DNA from: Pterobdella sp. o SKG-2022
Lineage: Eukaryota > Annelida > Clitellata > Hirudinida > Piscicolidae
DNA: 64,000 nt
Assembly: GCA_964035795.1 (NCBI GenBank)
Contig: OZ038320.1
Coordinates: forward strand, 18,494,589 to 18,558,588
Reading direction: 5' to 3'
The position numbers and the translations under genes are program-made. Under the pieces are notes generated by a model that had not been told where the DNA came from, searched no databases, and worked only from the letters and a program-made list of their open reading frames with translations. This document shows, piece by piece, positions 45,401 through 64,000 of this stretch (position 1 is its first letter; each line of letters opens with the position of its first letter).

Positions 45401-48400
45401 TAATTGCGTTTTGCTTTTGTTTTTATATTTAAGTATTATTCAACGATTTAATTTAATTTTCAAATTTTAAAATATTTGTTTTCAGCATAAGTAAAAAATT
45501 CTAATATACCCATTAAAAATACTTCATTATGAATATAGTATAAAAAGCCTTTTTTTAAAGGACCTCACTGTGCACTCAGATCATTACAACTGATGCCTTT
45601 TCAAGGGCATCATTTAAATTATCAATTAAAAGCCTGATTTCTTTTTTTTTTAATGTTATTTCATGGTGAAATTAAATAAATGCGATTTTGGTGGGATAGT
45701 TGAAAAAGTGATTAAATGAGAGGGTTGTAGTGAAAAAGAAGGTAACATTGAACATGTAATAAAATGTAAGAATATGGGTAAATCAGGGGTGTAGAAGTAG
45801 ATAGAAAGAAGAAATAAAAAAAAATACTTAAAAGTTGAATGTAATATAAACAAAAAATAAAAAGTATATTAAAACGGCAAATAAATTAGTGCATAAATAA
45901 ACCGGCCGAAAAAATAAATAGATGAAAAAATATTATAAAATAATGAATATACCTTGCACGTTAATTGGGCTTACTGGAATCAGTTAAGCGGGCTTGTGTA
46001 AAAAGAAGAATTACAAAGATAAAAATGTTCTACCGTGTGGGTAGGAAAAATACTCTATTTTCACCATCTGGCTACTAAGTGTTGGTCTTGGCATGCTTTC
46101 TTTGCTAACTAAAAACTTGTTTTAAAAAAATAGTTTGAAGTGCTCGAGCTAATAAAACTGCTTTTTCCAAAAAGTTTTATATTCTATTGGGATCGATGAT
46201 GCTCAACCAAATGCTTCATCAAAAAATCGCTCTACATTGACTCTTAGAAATGATGACATACTTGATGTTTTAGCTATTCATAAATTGAAATCCATATGAT
46301 GCTTTTGATCGTATCACTCAAATTATATTTATAGCAAAAACACATCATAACAGGTGATTACCTCCGGCCTGACCCTGCTTAGAACCAGGTATCTCCAAAC
46401 AACAAGCTTCAACTCCACCAATTGAGTTGCACGAGAGAATCATGACTTCAACTACATACATATCATTCATGTTGAATATTTTTTTTTTTGAGTTTTGGTG
46501 CCAACATTTTAAAATTTTTAATGAGACTGGGCCAAAAATTTCTTATTGAAAAGTTGTTTGGCTCAATATATATCAATGATATTCAATAAAAAGATCAATA
46601 CTTCTTATGAAACTTATAAAATGAAATATGCTGTTTTATTCAATTTATAAATTTTTGAACTTGTTTTTTCATATTTAAAATAATCAGAAGCAAAATTAAA
46701 TTCAGAAAAAAGTCAGATTCCTGTTTTGAATGCGTTTAGAATTAATGAATCGATACTGGAGGGGCAGATAAAATATGGTAACATGCATTTGAGAGAATAT
46801 GCCATGATTAATAACACAGCATAGCAAAAGATTTTGAATTTTTTAAAAAAGAAATTCTACGGTGATGTACCAAATGATTAAAAGGGCGTTGAAAATTTAA
46901 ATGCTTTAACATGCTCCGACTCAATTTATGCCCTTTTCAACATTTTCATATGAACTATTGCTTATATTGGCTTTCACAAGCTTTATACATTTTGGTCTTG
47001 TTTACTCAAAATATTACAGGCAACGAAAACAGTGAATTGATAAAAGATTTATAGACATATTTCAATATTATGTATTGTAGCATATAAAATGAATAATAAA
47101 ATAAACAAATAAATATGGATGGGTCAGATGTTGAAGCATTTAGGAACCTGTATTAAAAGTGCTTACGAATCTCTCAGTCATTTGTAGGAGATGATTGAAT
47201 GATGAATGTTCTGAAATGAGACTCTTCCAAATGGATGGGTTGTGTGTCAAAAGCACCGATTCTAAAAATATTAAATGTTTATTCTTATCAAGTTTTTATT
47301 AGTATAAAAAATAATAAATCTACATAAGGTTGTTACAGCTGTGTGTCATTGTGATCAGTTTAAAAAAATCTAAATTTTTAAAAAAATATAGATTATTAAA
47401 AAATTTGAGAAACTGTTCATAAAATATTCAGACAAACGAGACAAAACTATTTTACAACTGAGGTAGCTGATCGTACTGGAACCTACTTGAAATGGCACTT
47501 AAAACTGAACTAAATTTAACTTCTATATTAGGAAATATCTTTTAATGTATAAAAATTTATCTTACGAAAGCAGTCATTGTCTAAAAGACTCCATTTTTGT
47601 GAACAGAAATCCATTTTCCATAGTCGCCTATACCTTTTATTCTTCATCTTTTCAACACGTGAAAATCTATTAAAGAATTTTTAAACTTTATTTCAAGATT
47701 GAATTGTTTCAGCATTTTTTAAAATGTTATGAGCACGGAAAGATCATACAAAGGCTACCTTGTGTTTTGAAAGTGTTCCATAAGCCTATTATGCAGACCG
47801 CTGTTGGGAGCAACGTGAAAAATCTCGTTTCCATTTGAAGTTTTTTCTTCGCTAATCATAACGTTTTTTATGGCCAAATTGTGGTTCGTTTTTTCTTTAG
47901 AACACAAACAGTGTAAAAGTCTTTCGAAGTTTAGTACCAAAACATGTATGCTTTCAACACACCGAGTCCTGAAATCGAAAAACTTTATTTGAGAAAAAAT
48001 AATTTCTTTTCAAGCTTTTTGTTGTTTAAATAAAATATAAAAACCTTACTTTAAATTCAAATTTTATATTTCATCTTATAAAATTACACATCAGAACTTG
48101 TGCCTTTAAATCAGATATTTATGAAGAATTTCTAAAACGTGATATGTTCGTTATAAATTCAATGTTTTTGAAAGGTGAGAAACGAAAAGTTTAAACGTGA
48201 CACTCACACTCATATATTCATCGAAAAAACTTAAAGAATCCTAAAAAATGTAACTCTAAAAGGTGCCATACATAACAAAAAAATTTTGCTTAAAAAAACG
48301 TTTAATTTAGTGCATTAATTTTTAAATTAAATTTAGAAATTGAAGCTACATAAATCTTATAATATATGATGTTATAACAAAATTATCAGAGATGAAAATT

Positions 48401-50777
48401 ATGACCAGACTGAATTAAAGGTGGAACCCACTTCCCATTAAAAGTGATCGATTTACCAGGTTAAGAAATCCAGCTAATCTCATTCAAACAAAACCCTCAT
48501 ATTTTATAATTATTCAACAATATACGCTAATTAAATTATATTCAAAAAGTGTCATATCATATATTTCTTAAGCACTTCGTTTCGTTCTTCAAGCATACAA
48601 CAGCTATCCATCTATCAATGCCAACCGTTTCGCTGAAAAATTACACTGTAAGAAACTTAATTATAAGAAGCGTAATTAATTTATTCAATAGCGCTTAATT
48701 GGATTATTCTATTATTCCGTCATTCCTTTCCATCATTATCTACTTTCATTGAACTCAAGGCATTGTATATTGCTTCTATTGCCTATAAAAATTAATTATA
48801 ACTTAGGTGAAAAAGAGCCCGTGACTTTAAGCCGTAAGATTATAAAGAAAAATATTTCACATTTATATTATGTTATTCGAAGTTTTAAAAAAATATCACA
48901 AAAAACAGTAAAAATTTTGAACAATAGTTTTAATTTCAAATAAATTTATTTGTTATTTGAAGATTTCTTTTACTCAAAAATACAATGTATTAATTTAATT
49001 ATAATTTTTCAAACTTTCGTACCATTCAGTTTGGACGCATTTATTTTCTCCATTCACTTCACATTTTTTCCACACATTTTCTAAACTTTCCCTGCACTTT
49101 ACGTTCTTGTCACAATTTTGCATCGTTTCCATACATGAAATTTTGAAGTCTAAAATTATATTTATATCTGATTCAACGTGCAAGCATGATGAAATCGCTA
49201 CAGCGCATTTCAACTTTAAACGCAACAAAAAAAGTGGATACTTTTTTAAAATTAATATAATATTAACAAGCACAAAAACGCTAAAGACTTGATCAAACAC
49301 ATTGAATAACAATATAAAGCCACCTCGTGCATATAAAGAATTATTGATGATATTAGCTTTAAGATCTTCATTATCGTCACCCTCCCCCTCTTCTTCATCT
49401 TCATCAAATATTTTTTTAAATATAGTTAAAACTTTGAATAAGTGACTATTCTTTGCTAGTTCAATTTTTGATCAGTATTTATTCATAAAAAAGTTATTCT
49501 AGAACTCGAAATTAGAAAACTAAATAACCTTTTTTGTCAAAAATATCTTCAGTTACAATTTTTAGCTTTGAACTTAAAAACTACAAACATTCACAAATAG
49601 CATTAATGCACTTGGAAATAAAATAAAACTGTGGAAACCAATCAAAACATAAAAATCAAAACTCCTCTAATAAACATAATGAAAAGTAAAAATTTGCAAT
49701 GATGTATCGAACAGAAAAGCTTGAAAAAGCATCGCCCTCATACCTGCCGCGTGAGAAGCATTAACTTTGTCGATGCCCACCACACACTGGTGATTGAAGA
49801 TTGTCTTCTGCAGTTGCTTGCATTCTCTGAAGTACAATGAAATGGTTAAATTAGAGGGTGTCTCATTTTTGTTCAGTTTAGAAAAAAAAAGCAAAGTTTA
49901 AAATTGTAGACCAAAAAAATTTTTAAATTAGTTTACGTTTAAAATCATTAATAGTTTCTCACCTGAATGAAAAATTTTTTTATAAGCAAAACTCAGCTTA
50001 ACAGAAGCACATTGAATCAAAAAGCAGTCTATTGAACCTGTAGAGCAGCATGCCTTGGTCTCTTGCACACTGGCAGTGTTTGAAGAGAGGGTTGTGTTGC
50101 AGTGCTACCAACACGGAGTTGCAGTGGATGCGATGCGGTGTTTGACATCGCTTTGCTGAAAGTCATATTAAATAACTTTTATTCTCAATGTGCTTTGGTC
50201 GCACAAGTTGAGATAATGTTCAGGAATTCGAATGTAGATGCGCAATGATTTATTAAGGAAAGATCTTTTGATTGTCTCAAATTTTTCTCGAAAAGTATTT
50301 TAAATTTTTATTTCATCAATGAAATACCATCACCAAACTTGTTTTGCATAAAAACAAAAAAAAAATTTCTAACCAATCAAAACGCAACAAAATAATTACA
50401 GCACAGCCACAATGAAAGACTATAAAAAACATACCGGATTTATCGCACACCTTAGCAACCGTTTCTAAGAGGGTGTTGCATGTGACGTCATTATGGCACT
50501 TCCGGCGAGCGTTGAGACACGTGATGGAAGAGATTTTATTGGTTGGTGAAAGAGCAGATGATTGATGCAAGAAACACGATAACATTAAGAAAATAATAGT
50601 GGGAAGTTTTAGAGAAGTGAATCGGATGTGGCGGTGGATGTGGCGGTGGATATGGCGGTGGGTTTTGAAATGAAGGATGGAGAGTGATGATGTTTGTGAT
50701 GAAAAGAGCCCGGATGATCGATGCATAAATGAACGAAAAATCGCAAATTCTTTGTTCATTCTTTGTATTGAATTCAT
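39426..50777 (-). CDS. GDNF family receptor alpha-like, GPI-anchored, four cysteine-rich GDNF/GAS1 domains
   Basis: Seventeen minus-strand exons, all phase-consistent: 50777-50435, 50155-50038, 49826-49744, 49398-49324, 49149-49023, 47968-47759, 47633-47566, 47261-47167, 45158-45010, 44760-44329, 44223-43995, 42510-42396, 41400-41278, 40680-40501, 40324-40251, 40164-39898, 39818-39426; 1026 residues. A hydrophobic signal (LPTIIFLMLSCFL) precedes four repeats of the GFR-alpha cysteine pattern. D1: CLNARRKCHNDVTCNTLL, CNSVLVALQHNPLFKHCQC. D2: CMETMQNCDKNVKC, LHCLCSKE. D3: CEVVFSECLKNTEC, CEESMKTL, FLSCNCD. D4: CEFVVERCLMDKEC, CSNLLGKLHRFGQCGC. More Cys-rich sequence (CKCYQGEFLC, CSIVRCAC), then about 300 residues I cannot assign and a hydrophobic C-terminus (VYVLVIITTFVFFF), as in GPI-anchored proteins. 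Family role: co-receptor for GDNF/TGF-beta-type ligands. Length and domain number fit insect Gfrl better than vertebrate GFRA1-4. The junctions at 49398 and 45158 are weakest, and the start ATG is not certain. Confidence 0.75.
42220..42292 (-). tRNA. tRNA-like sequence, copy 1 (tRNA-derived repeat or pseudogene)
   Basis: On the minus strand: CGGCC end, A box TAGCTCAGCTGG, D stem GCTC/GAGC, an anticodon arm with loop CTAGTTA (would read AGU, Thr, if real), B box GGTTCAATTCC and a matching GGCCG end. The T stem has two mismatches and the acceptor arm fits only with a shifted register, so a functional tRNA is doubtful. A sister copy is at 61466. It lies in an intron of the GFR-like gene and on the same strand. 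Confidence 0.5.
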
Positions 50778-53700
50778 GAGGCTTTTTGATTGAAATCTCA
50801 ACTAAATTAATTCCCTGTTTTTTGACTATAAATTTCTAAATTATTTTTTCAAAAAACTTTTCCTTTTAAATTTCTTTGTTTATTCCATTTTTAAAATTCT
50901 CATGCAGCGTAAATATTTGGTCTGTAGAAATTCATAAAAGAATTAAATATATTGAGACAATGAATATAGGAAATAATCAAATTTGAATAAACAATGCCAA
51001 TATCAAATAGATAATACAAAATTTACAAATAAAAAAAGTTGAATATAGAAACTTGTAGAAATTTCGATACTGAAATACTAGTAAAAAAAGCATCAAAAGC
51101 AAGGAATCGACTGAGAGCTAGTGATTAAGACAGAGATGTGTTTTAATTGAGGGACGTTTGCTTAAGAATAAAAAAATCGATATATGAATATTTGAAGACC
51201 ATTAGAATTGGATAGCCTTTTAATTATTCATCGTAGTGTGCTTTCTTCACCTGTTTCAATAAAACTTCTCATTACTGTTCATTCGCCTGTTTGCTTTTAT
51301 TATATAAGCATTAACAGTTTTATCATTTTTTTTGATAGAAAGGAATATAGTATTAATATCTTATGTTTTTTCTGTTGACAAAAAATTCCATTCGAGGTCA
51401 CTCATAATATCTTATAAGAATTCTATTTGTGAACACTGTTTAAAAAGTTTCATTTTGAAAGCAACTTGAATATTAAAAAATAATTTATAAACTTTAATAA
51501 CGACTTCCATTAAAGCTCAAAAATGCTTTATAAATGGCGGGTGAGAAAATGCTTGATAGCTTCACACGTGACCAACACGTGAGCCTCCTCGCATATTTCA
51601 CACTTCTGTGCTATAGTTTTTGCTAAAGTTTATTTTTTTTCGCAGTTTTCAAAAATTTTTTTACTAATATTGTTTTGTTTTATTTTTGATTGTTGAAAAT
51701 TTTTCACTTTTAAATTTAGTTCTTTACTATAAGTTTAATTTTTTTATAGAATATTTACTAATTGAAATATTTGATTTCATTATAAATGCATTTTTAAAAT
51801 TGATTTTGGGTTAAAGCCTTATCAAGTCATTGTAAAGTTATGGTCAATTTTTTGAGGCTTTTATGATCACAGCAGAACTTTATTTTAAATGATTTTTATT
51901 TTTAAATCATTTTTATTGACGTAAATGGAAAATACGAAATTCTGATAAGACTTAGGAGAACCGTATTTAGATCCTTCGACTAATTTGATGATTATAATTG
52001 TGGGCATATTTCAAAAATGGTTTTAAAAGATGAATTTTTGTATAAATGATTGCCCTAGTTTTTTTTTAATTGATTGAACATACACCGAATAAATTTATTT
52101 AAAAAATTATATTTTTTTAGCACTAAACGTTTCTTGAAAATTAAATAAAAATGGACGATTGCACCTCAATATTCCCATTAATTGCTTCACACTTATAAGC
52201 TCAAAATAGTTTTTAATTTTTGTAGTGAAAGTATCTAAAAATTTTAAAAAGTTGATTTGACTTTTTCAAACTAATTTATTGTTTAAATGGGTTTATTTTT
52301 AATCAGAATTTATGTTTGAAAATCCAAACTAGAAAATTTTTTGAAGTCAATGCAAATAAATAACCTTAGTTAAGAACGCACCAAATCAATTTGAAACAAA
52401 CAACACATCAAAGGCTTTCGTTCGAATTGACAAAAACAAAAATTTGCATCATGCTCAAGAAGAGTTTTTGGTTTTATAGCGGTATTCAGTGCGCACCGGA
52501 TAATGGCAGTATCATATAGAGTGATTCGATGAGTCTCGAATTTTATTTACTTGTATTCACGATTAAGCCGAGAAAATATAATTCATAAATCAAATGAATA
52601 TTTTCAATTTGAAAATTTTTTTTATCTAAAATGAAAAACATTATGTTATAATGATATAAAACTCTATACAGCAGTAGAAGAGTTGTGATTAGAAAAATGC
52701 CTAGAGACATCGTTAGTGGTATATTTTACCTACCGAGTTCCTATCATTTAACGTTATTCAGTGGTACTTTGGTTAATAGCAACTGCAATTAATGAGGTAT
52801 TTGCGGGCAATTATAATGATTCTACACACAAAACTTGCCATTAAAAGTTATTAAATGTAATGATAGATAAACGCCAATTTTTTTGGGAATGAAAGTGTTG
52901 ACAAAAAAGCGATGGAAAAAAGAGATTTGATAGCATCAGTAATTAAACCATAAATGTATTGTGTGCATACGGATGGCTTTCACGCCTTTTCTAAGGCACC
53001 CAAGCCGAAAAGAAAATTTTTTTAGATTTAATTTATATAAAATATTTTCAGTGATTGGAAAACACTATAAAAAAGTTTTTATGAAAATTTTAACTTCGTT
53101 TATATCATCATTCATCTTTGATCCCTTAAATTTTGTTTCTTGGCTCTGAGATACAATCTCATTATATTTCAATAAAGACAAAATTTATAAATAAAAAAAA
53201 ATAATTCTCTTAAATATTAAAATATTAAAATGATTCTTATTAAAGCAAAGTGAATGAAATGGCTAAATGAGAATCTTTTTGAAGGCTTATCGCTATTGAG
53301 GTGGTCAACTTATTAAATACAAGCAATCATAAACAAGATTATTACATATAAATTTCAAACGAAGCATGAAGTAGTGTTGAAATTAGAAAAAGGTTCAATA
53401 ATTTAGAGTGAAATCCGCCTTTTTTTGACAATAACCTGCATAGAAACGCCTGGCTCGATTGAAACACGTAAGAATCCTCTGGGTAGTGGGTGTGTTGATT
53501 ATCTCTTTGATTGTAAAAGTTTTTCCAAGATTTATTATGATAAATTTAGTTTTTTGATTAGATTCATTTTTGTATTTGTTTTTGAGAAATCTTGTAAATT
53601 TACAGTAAACTTTTTAGAGACATCTTTTCAGAAAAATTGTGACAATTTTTGCGAAATTTATTTTAGAGAATGTATAATTAACTTAAATCATGAATACAGT

Positions 53701-56700
53701 TGTTAGAGGCAGTAAAGAACTTTATCATATGAAGATTTAATGGAAAGAAAGCAGGTATCTTTAGTGCGTCAGATGATTTTTTGAGAAACATTATATATTT
53801 TTCTACTGTTTTCCATTCATCAACGTCGCTTTGTTCTTTATGATTGATTTTTTAATAAGATTTTTGAATTAAAAATTAGTTTGTACTAAAATTATTTATT
53901 CTTTTATTTTTAGTTTCATATTTACAAAATATCAATATTTGATGTAGAAAAATTTTCAATTTAATTCATAAAGCGCCCTGAAAAAGAGCTGAGATAAAAT
54001 ATGAAGTTAAAAAATCATAGTGTAATTTTTGAAAATTTTAAATTTTTATTCAAAGATAGTCAAGAAAGAAACATTTCTTATGAGATAGGGCTCAGACGTC
54101 CGAAGACTCGTTTGTGTTAGCTCTCTTGAATTTTTGGTTCCGGTTAATTGTTGTTCGAAGAGTGATGTAATCGAAAAATAAGTGACCATATTTAATATAA
54201 ATCAACGTTTATTCATAATTTTTAATTTCTTTACTGTTTTGAATGAGTTTCAGGACTAAAAAATTTAATTTTCAAGCTGCCCCATTTCACTTTTATTTTT
54301 TATTTCATGCGCCACTGTGCGAAATAATTAAATCTTAAACCACGAGCTCATCCAATTTCTGGCTTTACAAGTTGAAAAATATTTTACAATGTACTTATCT
54401 GTGAATTCAAAGACTATGGTGCGAATAATTGCGATTTTTTTCATGGTGATGATGTTTTGGAGATTCGAAAATTTCGAACTCTGATGAAATTTATAGATGT
54501 ATGTTTTTTAAAAACGATTTTAAAGAAGGTTCTGGTTGCTTATTCTCAAGCATAAAAACTAATATATGATATTTAATTATAGTGCTGTTCAGATTCGGAG
54601 GTTTTATTGTTTTTTCCACAAAATTATCTTCAGTGAATATCATGATAGATTAAAATGTACTATTAAGATTGTCCAGTATTCAAAAAAAAATAACTTATAA
54701 ATAAGTAACAACACCTTCTTTATCGGAGGAGAACACAATGAGAATATATGTGAATTAAGATTGTTTTTATCGATTTTTTCATTAGTTTTTGTATAAGGTT
54801 GACATAAATGTCCTTTTAGTATAAAAATTTAGAATTAGAAATAAAATATAATCAAATTAAAAATTAATTTTTATCTAATCGAGAAAATTTATTCAAAAAA
54901 TCATTTTTGGCACTAAAAATAATGACTATATATTAAAAAAGAAAAATAAAGCATGAAAACATATAAATGAAAAATATGATTTTTAATAAATAAGAAATTT
55001 AATTAATCGAAAACATTTTCGTGATGCCTCGATCACCACCAATAACAGCAAAAATTAATTTTCTCTCTGATAAAGAAGTATCTTTTGTAGTTGTATATGT
55101 ACAATAAAGCCTCCTAATGTCATTTTATTCACGGAATCGAAGGAGTCAATAAAAAGCGCCTGCTAATACCATCAGGTCCCATAATGATACACTCATGAAG
55201 CTTTGATGGCCTTGTTCTGAGGCACCAGATTATAATAAATAAAAAAATACAAATAGTAATAATTTTCATTTGATATATATCAAGTCGTATGAACTTGAAA
55301 CTTTTAATGGTCTATAAAGAGGTATTGACTGCTGAGAAAAGCATTCAAAAGTTTAGTTAATTAAATCAATCTTTTAAATATGAGATACTGGTTCACTAAG
55401 TACTTTTATTTATAATTCAACCCAATGTATAATTTAAACCTTAACTCAACATGTTTTTTTTTATCCACTTAAAAGCCGTTACTTGTTTTTCAGATCTGAA
55501 AAAGTTTTTAAAGATCTTTCTAAATGTTTTTCCCACGCTTCATGAAACTTGCCATCTTTTGCTTGATCTGTTTGTGATTATCGTAACTCGAAAATATTCA
55601 AATAATTATTTAAAGAAAGCCGAAATGGGAATCCTAATCAAGACATTTTATTTCATTCGCCAGAACACAGGGTATAAATTTTGATCAAGTTTCAAATTAT
55701 ACATCTCTAAGGTAAACGAAATTTCACATAATATAAATAATAATATAAAAGTCAATAGTAAGTATTGCCGAAATAAAAATATAAAAATGATTGAGTATTA
55801 GACGAATAGAGATTGATACAATTATAATTAAATATAACTGAATCAGTTGTTGATTGCAAGATTATCTCAGGAAACAATTATAAATTGAAATTTTAAGCAA
55901 AAAGTTACTAAACCTGTAGATTGTGCAAATGAAATCATTATTTTGAAGTGTTAATCTAAACAGATGATTATGCTACATTATTAACCAAGTCATTCAACTA
56001 ATTAAATTTTTCAACTTAAAGAACTCTCAATTTTATTCAATTAATATATCGATGAAACTGCATATAAATGCATCCATCTTATTGGTGAACTAATAGAATT
56101 CCCATCTATCATTATGCTTAAAATTTCTTTTATGTTAAATGAAACAAGAAAAAAACGTGCATTAGATTTCTTAAATATTAAACACGGTTTTATAGAATAA
56201 ACTACAAATATAACAGTAAAAACTTATATTGTATATTTTTAGAACTCGAAAAAATTGAAAAATATACTAATTCTTAATACATATTTAAACAAGCAAAAGT
56301 TCAAAATAGTTATATAGAAATTGAAAAATTTAAATCGAAAAAGAACGTGTCAGCGAATATCACATTAACAGATCCGGAAAAAACAATCAATCTTAAATAC
56401 AAAATGTATATATTCAATTTACACTGGTGCATTGTAACTGCCAAATACATTGATGAAATTTAGTCTGAATTTGTTGGAATTTACATTTTTAATTTTTTTA
56501 ATCAAATTTTGAAGAAATCAAAATAAATTAAACTTGTTAAGACACTTATTACTAAATAGCTTCAGCAAACACTCATCAAAAATAGATGCGAAAATGTCAA
56601 TAATTTAAATAACTGCGATCACACTTCAAAATGAATACAAAATCACGCCTAAAAATCAAAAAGTATGGCAAAAAATAGAAAACTCCAAATAGAAAAAAAA

Positions 56701-56778
56701 TAACCTGATAGAACATTTTAAATATAATTTTCATTTTAATACAGAAAAACTCAAAATGAGACAACAATGAATGGGACA
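50778..56778. other. Large AT-rich intergenic region
   Basis: Between the GFR-like gene's 5' end and the NBEAL-like gene's 3' end. It should hold the GFR-like promoter near 50.8-51 kb. Two patches of less AT-rich sequence stand out (52,960-53,000 and 55,120-55,235) without a recognisable gene. Apart from the doubtful ORF at 53425-53706, I see nothing coding. Confidence 0.45.
53425..53706 (+). CDS. Doubtful cysteine-rich 93-residue ORF
   Basis: An isolated open frame with nine cysteines, including NCDNFCEIYFREC near its end. That spacing faintly recalls the MNNL region of Notch ligands (C-x-x-YF-x-x-C), but no DSL or EGF exons follow and most of the ORF is AT-driven Phe/Ile/Lys. It may be chance or a fossil exon. 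No function is proposed. Confidence 0.15.
   Translation: MTITCIETPGSIETRKNPLGSGCVDYLFDCKSFSKIYYDKFSFLIRFIFVFVFEKSCKFTVNFLETSFQKNCDNFCEIYFRECIINLNHEYSC

Positions 56779-64000
<7,222 letters not shown>

Noticed and set aside
47167..47968. Direct splicing of the GFR-like exon 47968-47759 to 47261-47167
   Set aside because: That join shifts the frame into a stop; inserting the short exon 47633-47566 (with FCSQKW and a strong GTAAGA donor) restores phase, so the three-exon path was kept.
55451..55684. 77-residue + strand ORF in the 6-kb spacer
   Set aside because: Phe/Leu/Lys-rich composition typical of chance ORFs in AT-rich DNA, with no domain or splice signals.

Overview
The window is nuclear DNA from an animal, most likely a bilaterian invertebrate. 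By eye it is strongly AT-rich. The genes are split into many short exons (about 50-270 nt, a few longer) with GT-AG introns, and the families are metazoan: a fibronectin-type receptor tyrosine phosphatase, Rab21, a 26S proteasome ATPase, a TRIM-NHL protein, a Vilse/ARHGAP39-type RhoGAP, a GDNF-receptor-like protein and a neurobeachin-like BEACH protein. I cannot name the species. The four-domain layout of the GDNF-receptor-like protein, as I recall it from insect Gfrl, argues against a vertebrate.

Layout. 1-6.4 kb (+): 3' part of a receptor tyrosine phosphatase. 7.2-9.2 kb (-): complete RAB21, tail-to-tail with the phosphatase. 9.2-14.2 kb: an island of transposon debris, comprising a decayed piggyBac-like element with palindromic ends, two LINE 3' tails around an internally deleted LINE, foldback repeats and a 216-bp MITE-like element. 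14.2-17.9 kb (-): complete PSMC4/Rpt3. 18.2-21.4 kb (+): a TRIM-NHL gene, head-to-head with PSMC4 across about 360 bp. 23.2-37.2 kb (+): complete ARHGAP39/Vilse-like gene, with a decayed LINE in its first intron and two long foldback hairpins in later introns. 39.4-50.8 kb (-): a 17-exon GFR-alpha-like gene ending in a GPI-type tail, convergent with ARHGAP39. 50.8-56.8 kb: AT-rich and almost empty. 56.8-64 kb (-): 3' part of an NBEAL1/2-like gene (PH-like, BEACH, WD40) with an antisense LINE fragment in one intron.

Gene models were built by hand. For RPTP, RAB21, PSMC4, TRIM-NHL, ARHGAP39 and the GFR-like gene I joined exons at GT/AG sites and checked that reading phase is kept across each junction. 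For the NBEAL-like gene only the first junctions were checked base by base, and the other exon borders are approximate.

The genes do not form an operon. Several concern signalling at the membrane or trafficking (phosphatase, Rab21, RhoGAP, GFR-like, NBEAL). PSMC4 and the TRIM-NHL gene form a divergent pair that joins a proteasome ATPase to a putative ubiquitin ligase. I found no clearly new system. The best leads are the GFR-like receptor and its unassigned C-terminal region, a possible short TRIM isoform made by intronic polyadenylation, and several related families of small inverted or dispersed repeats.
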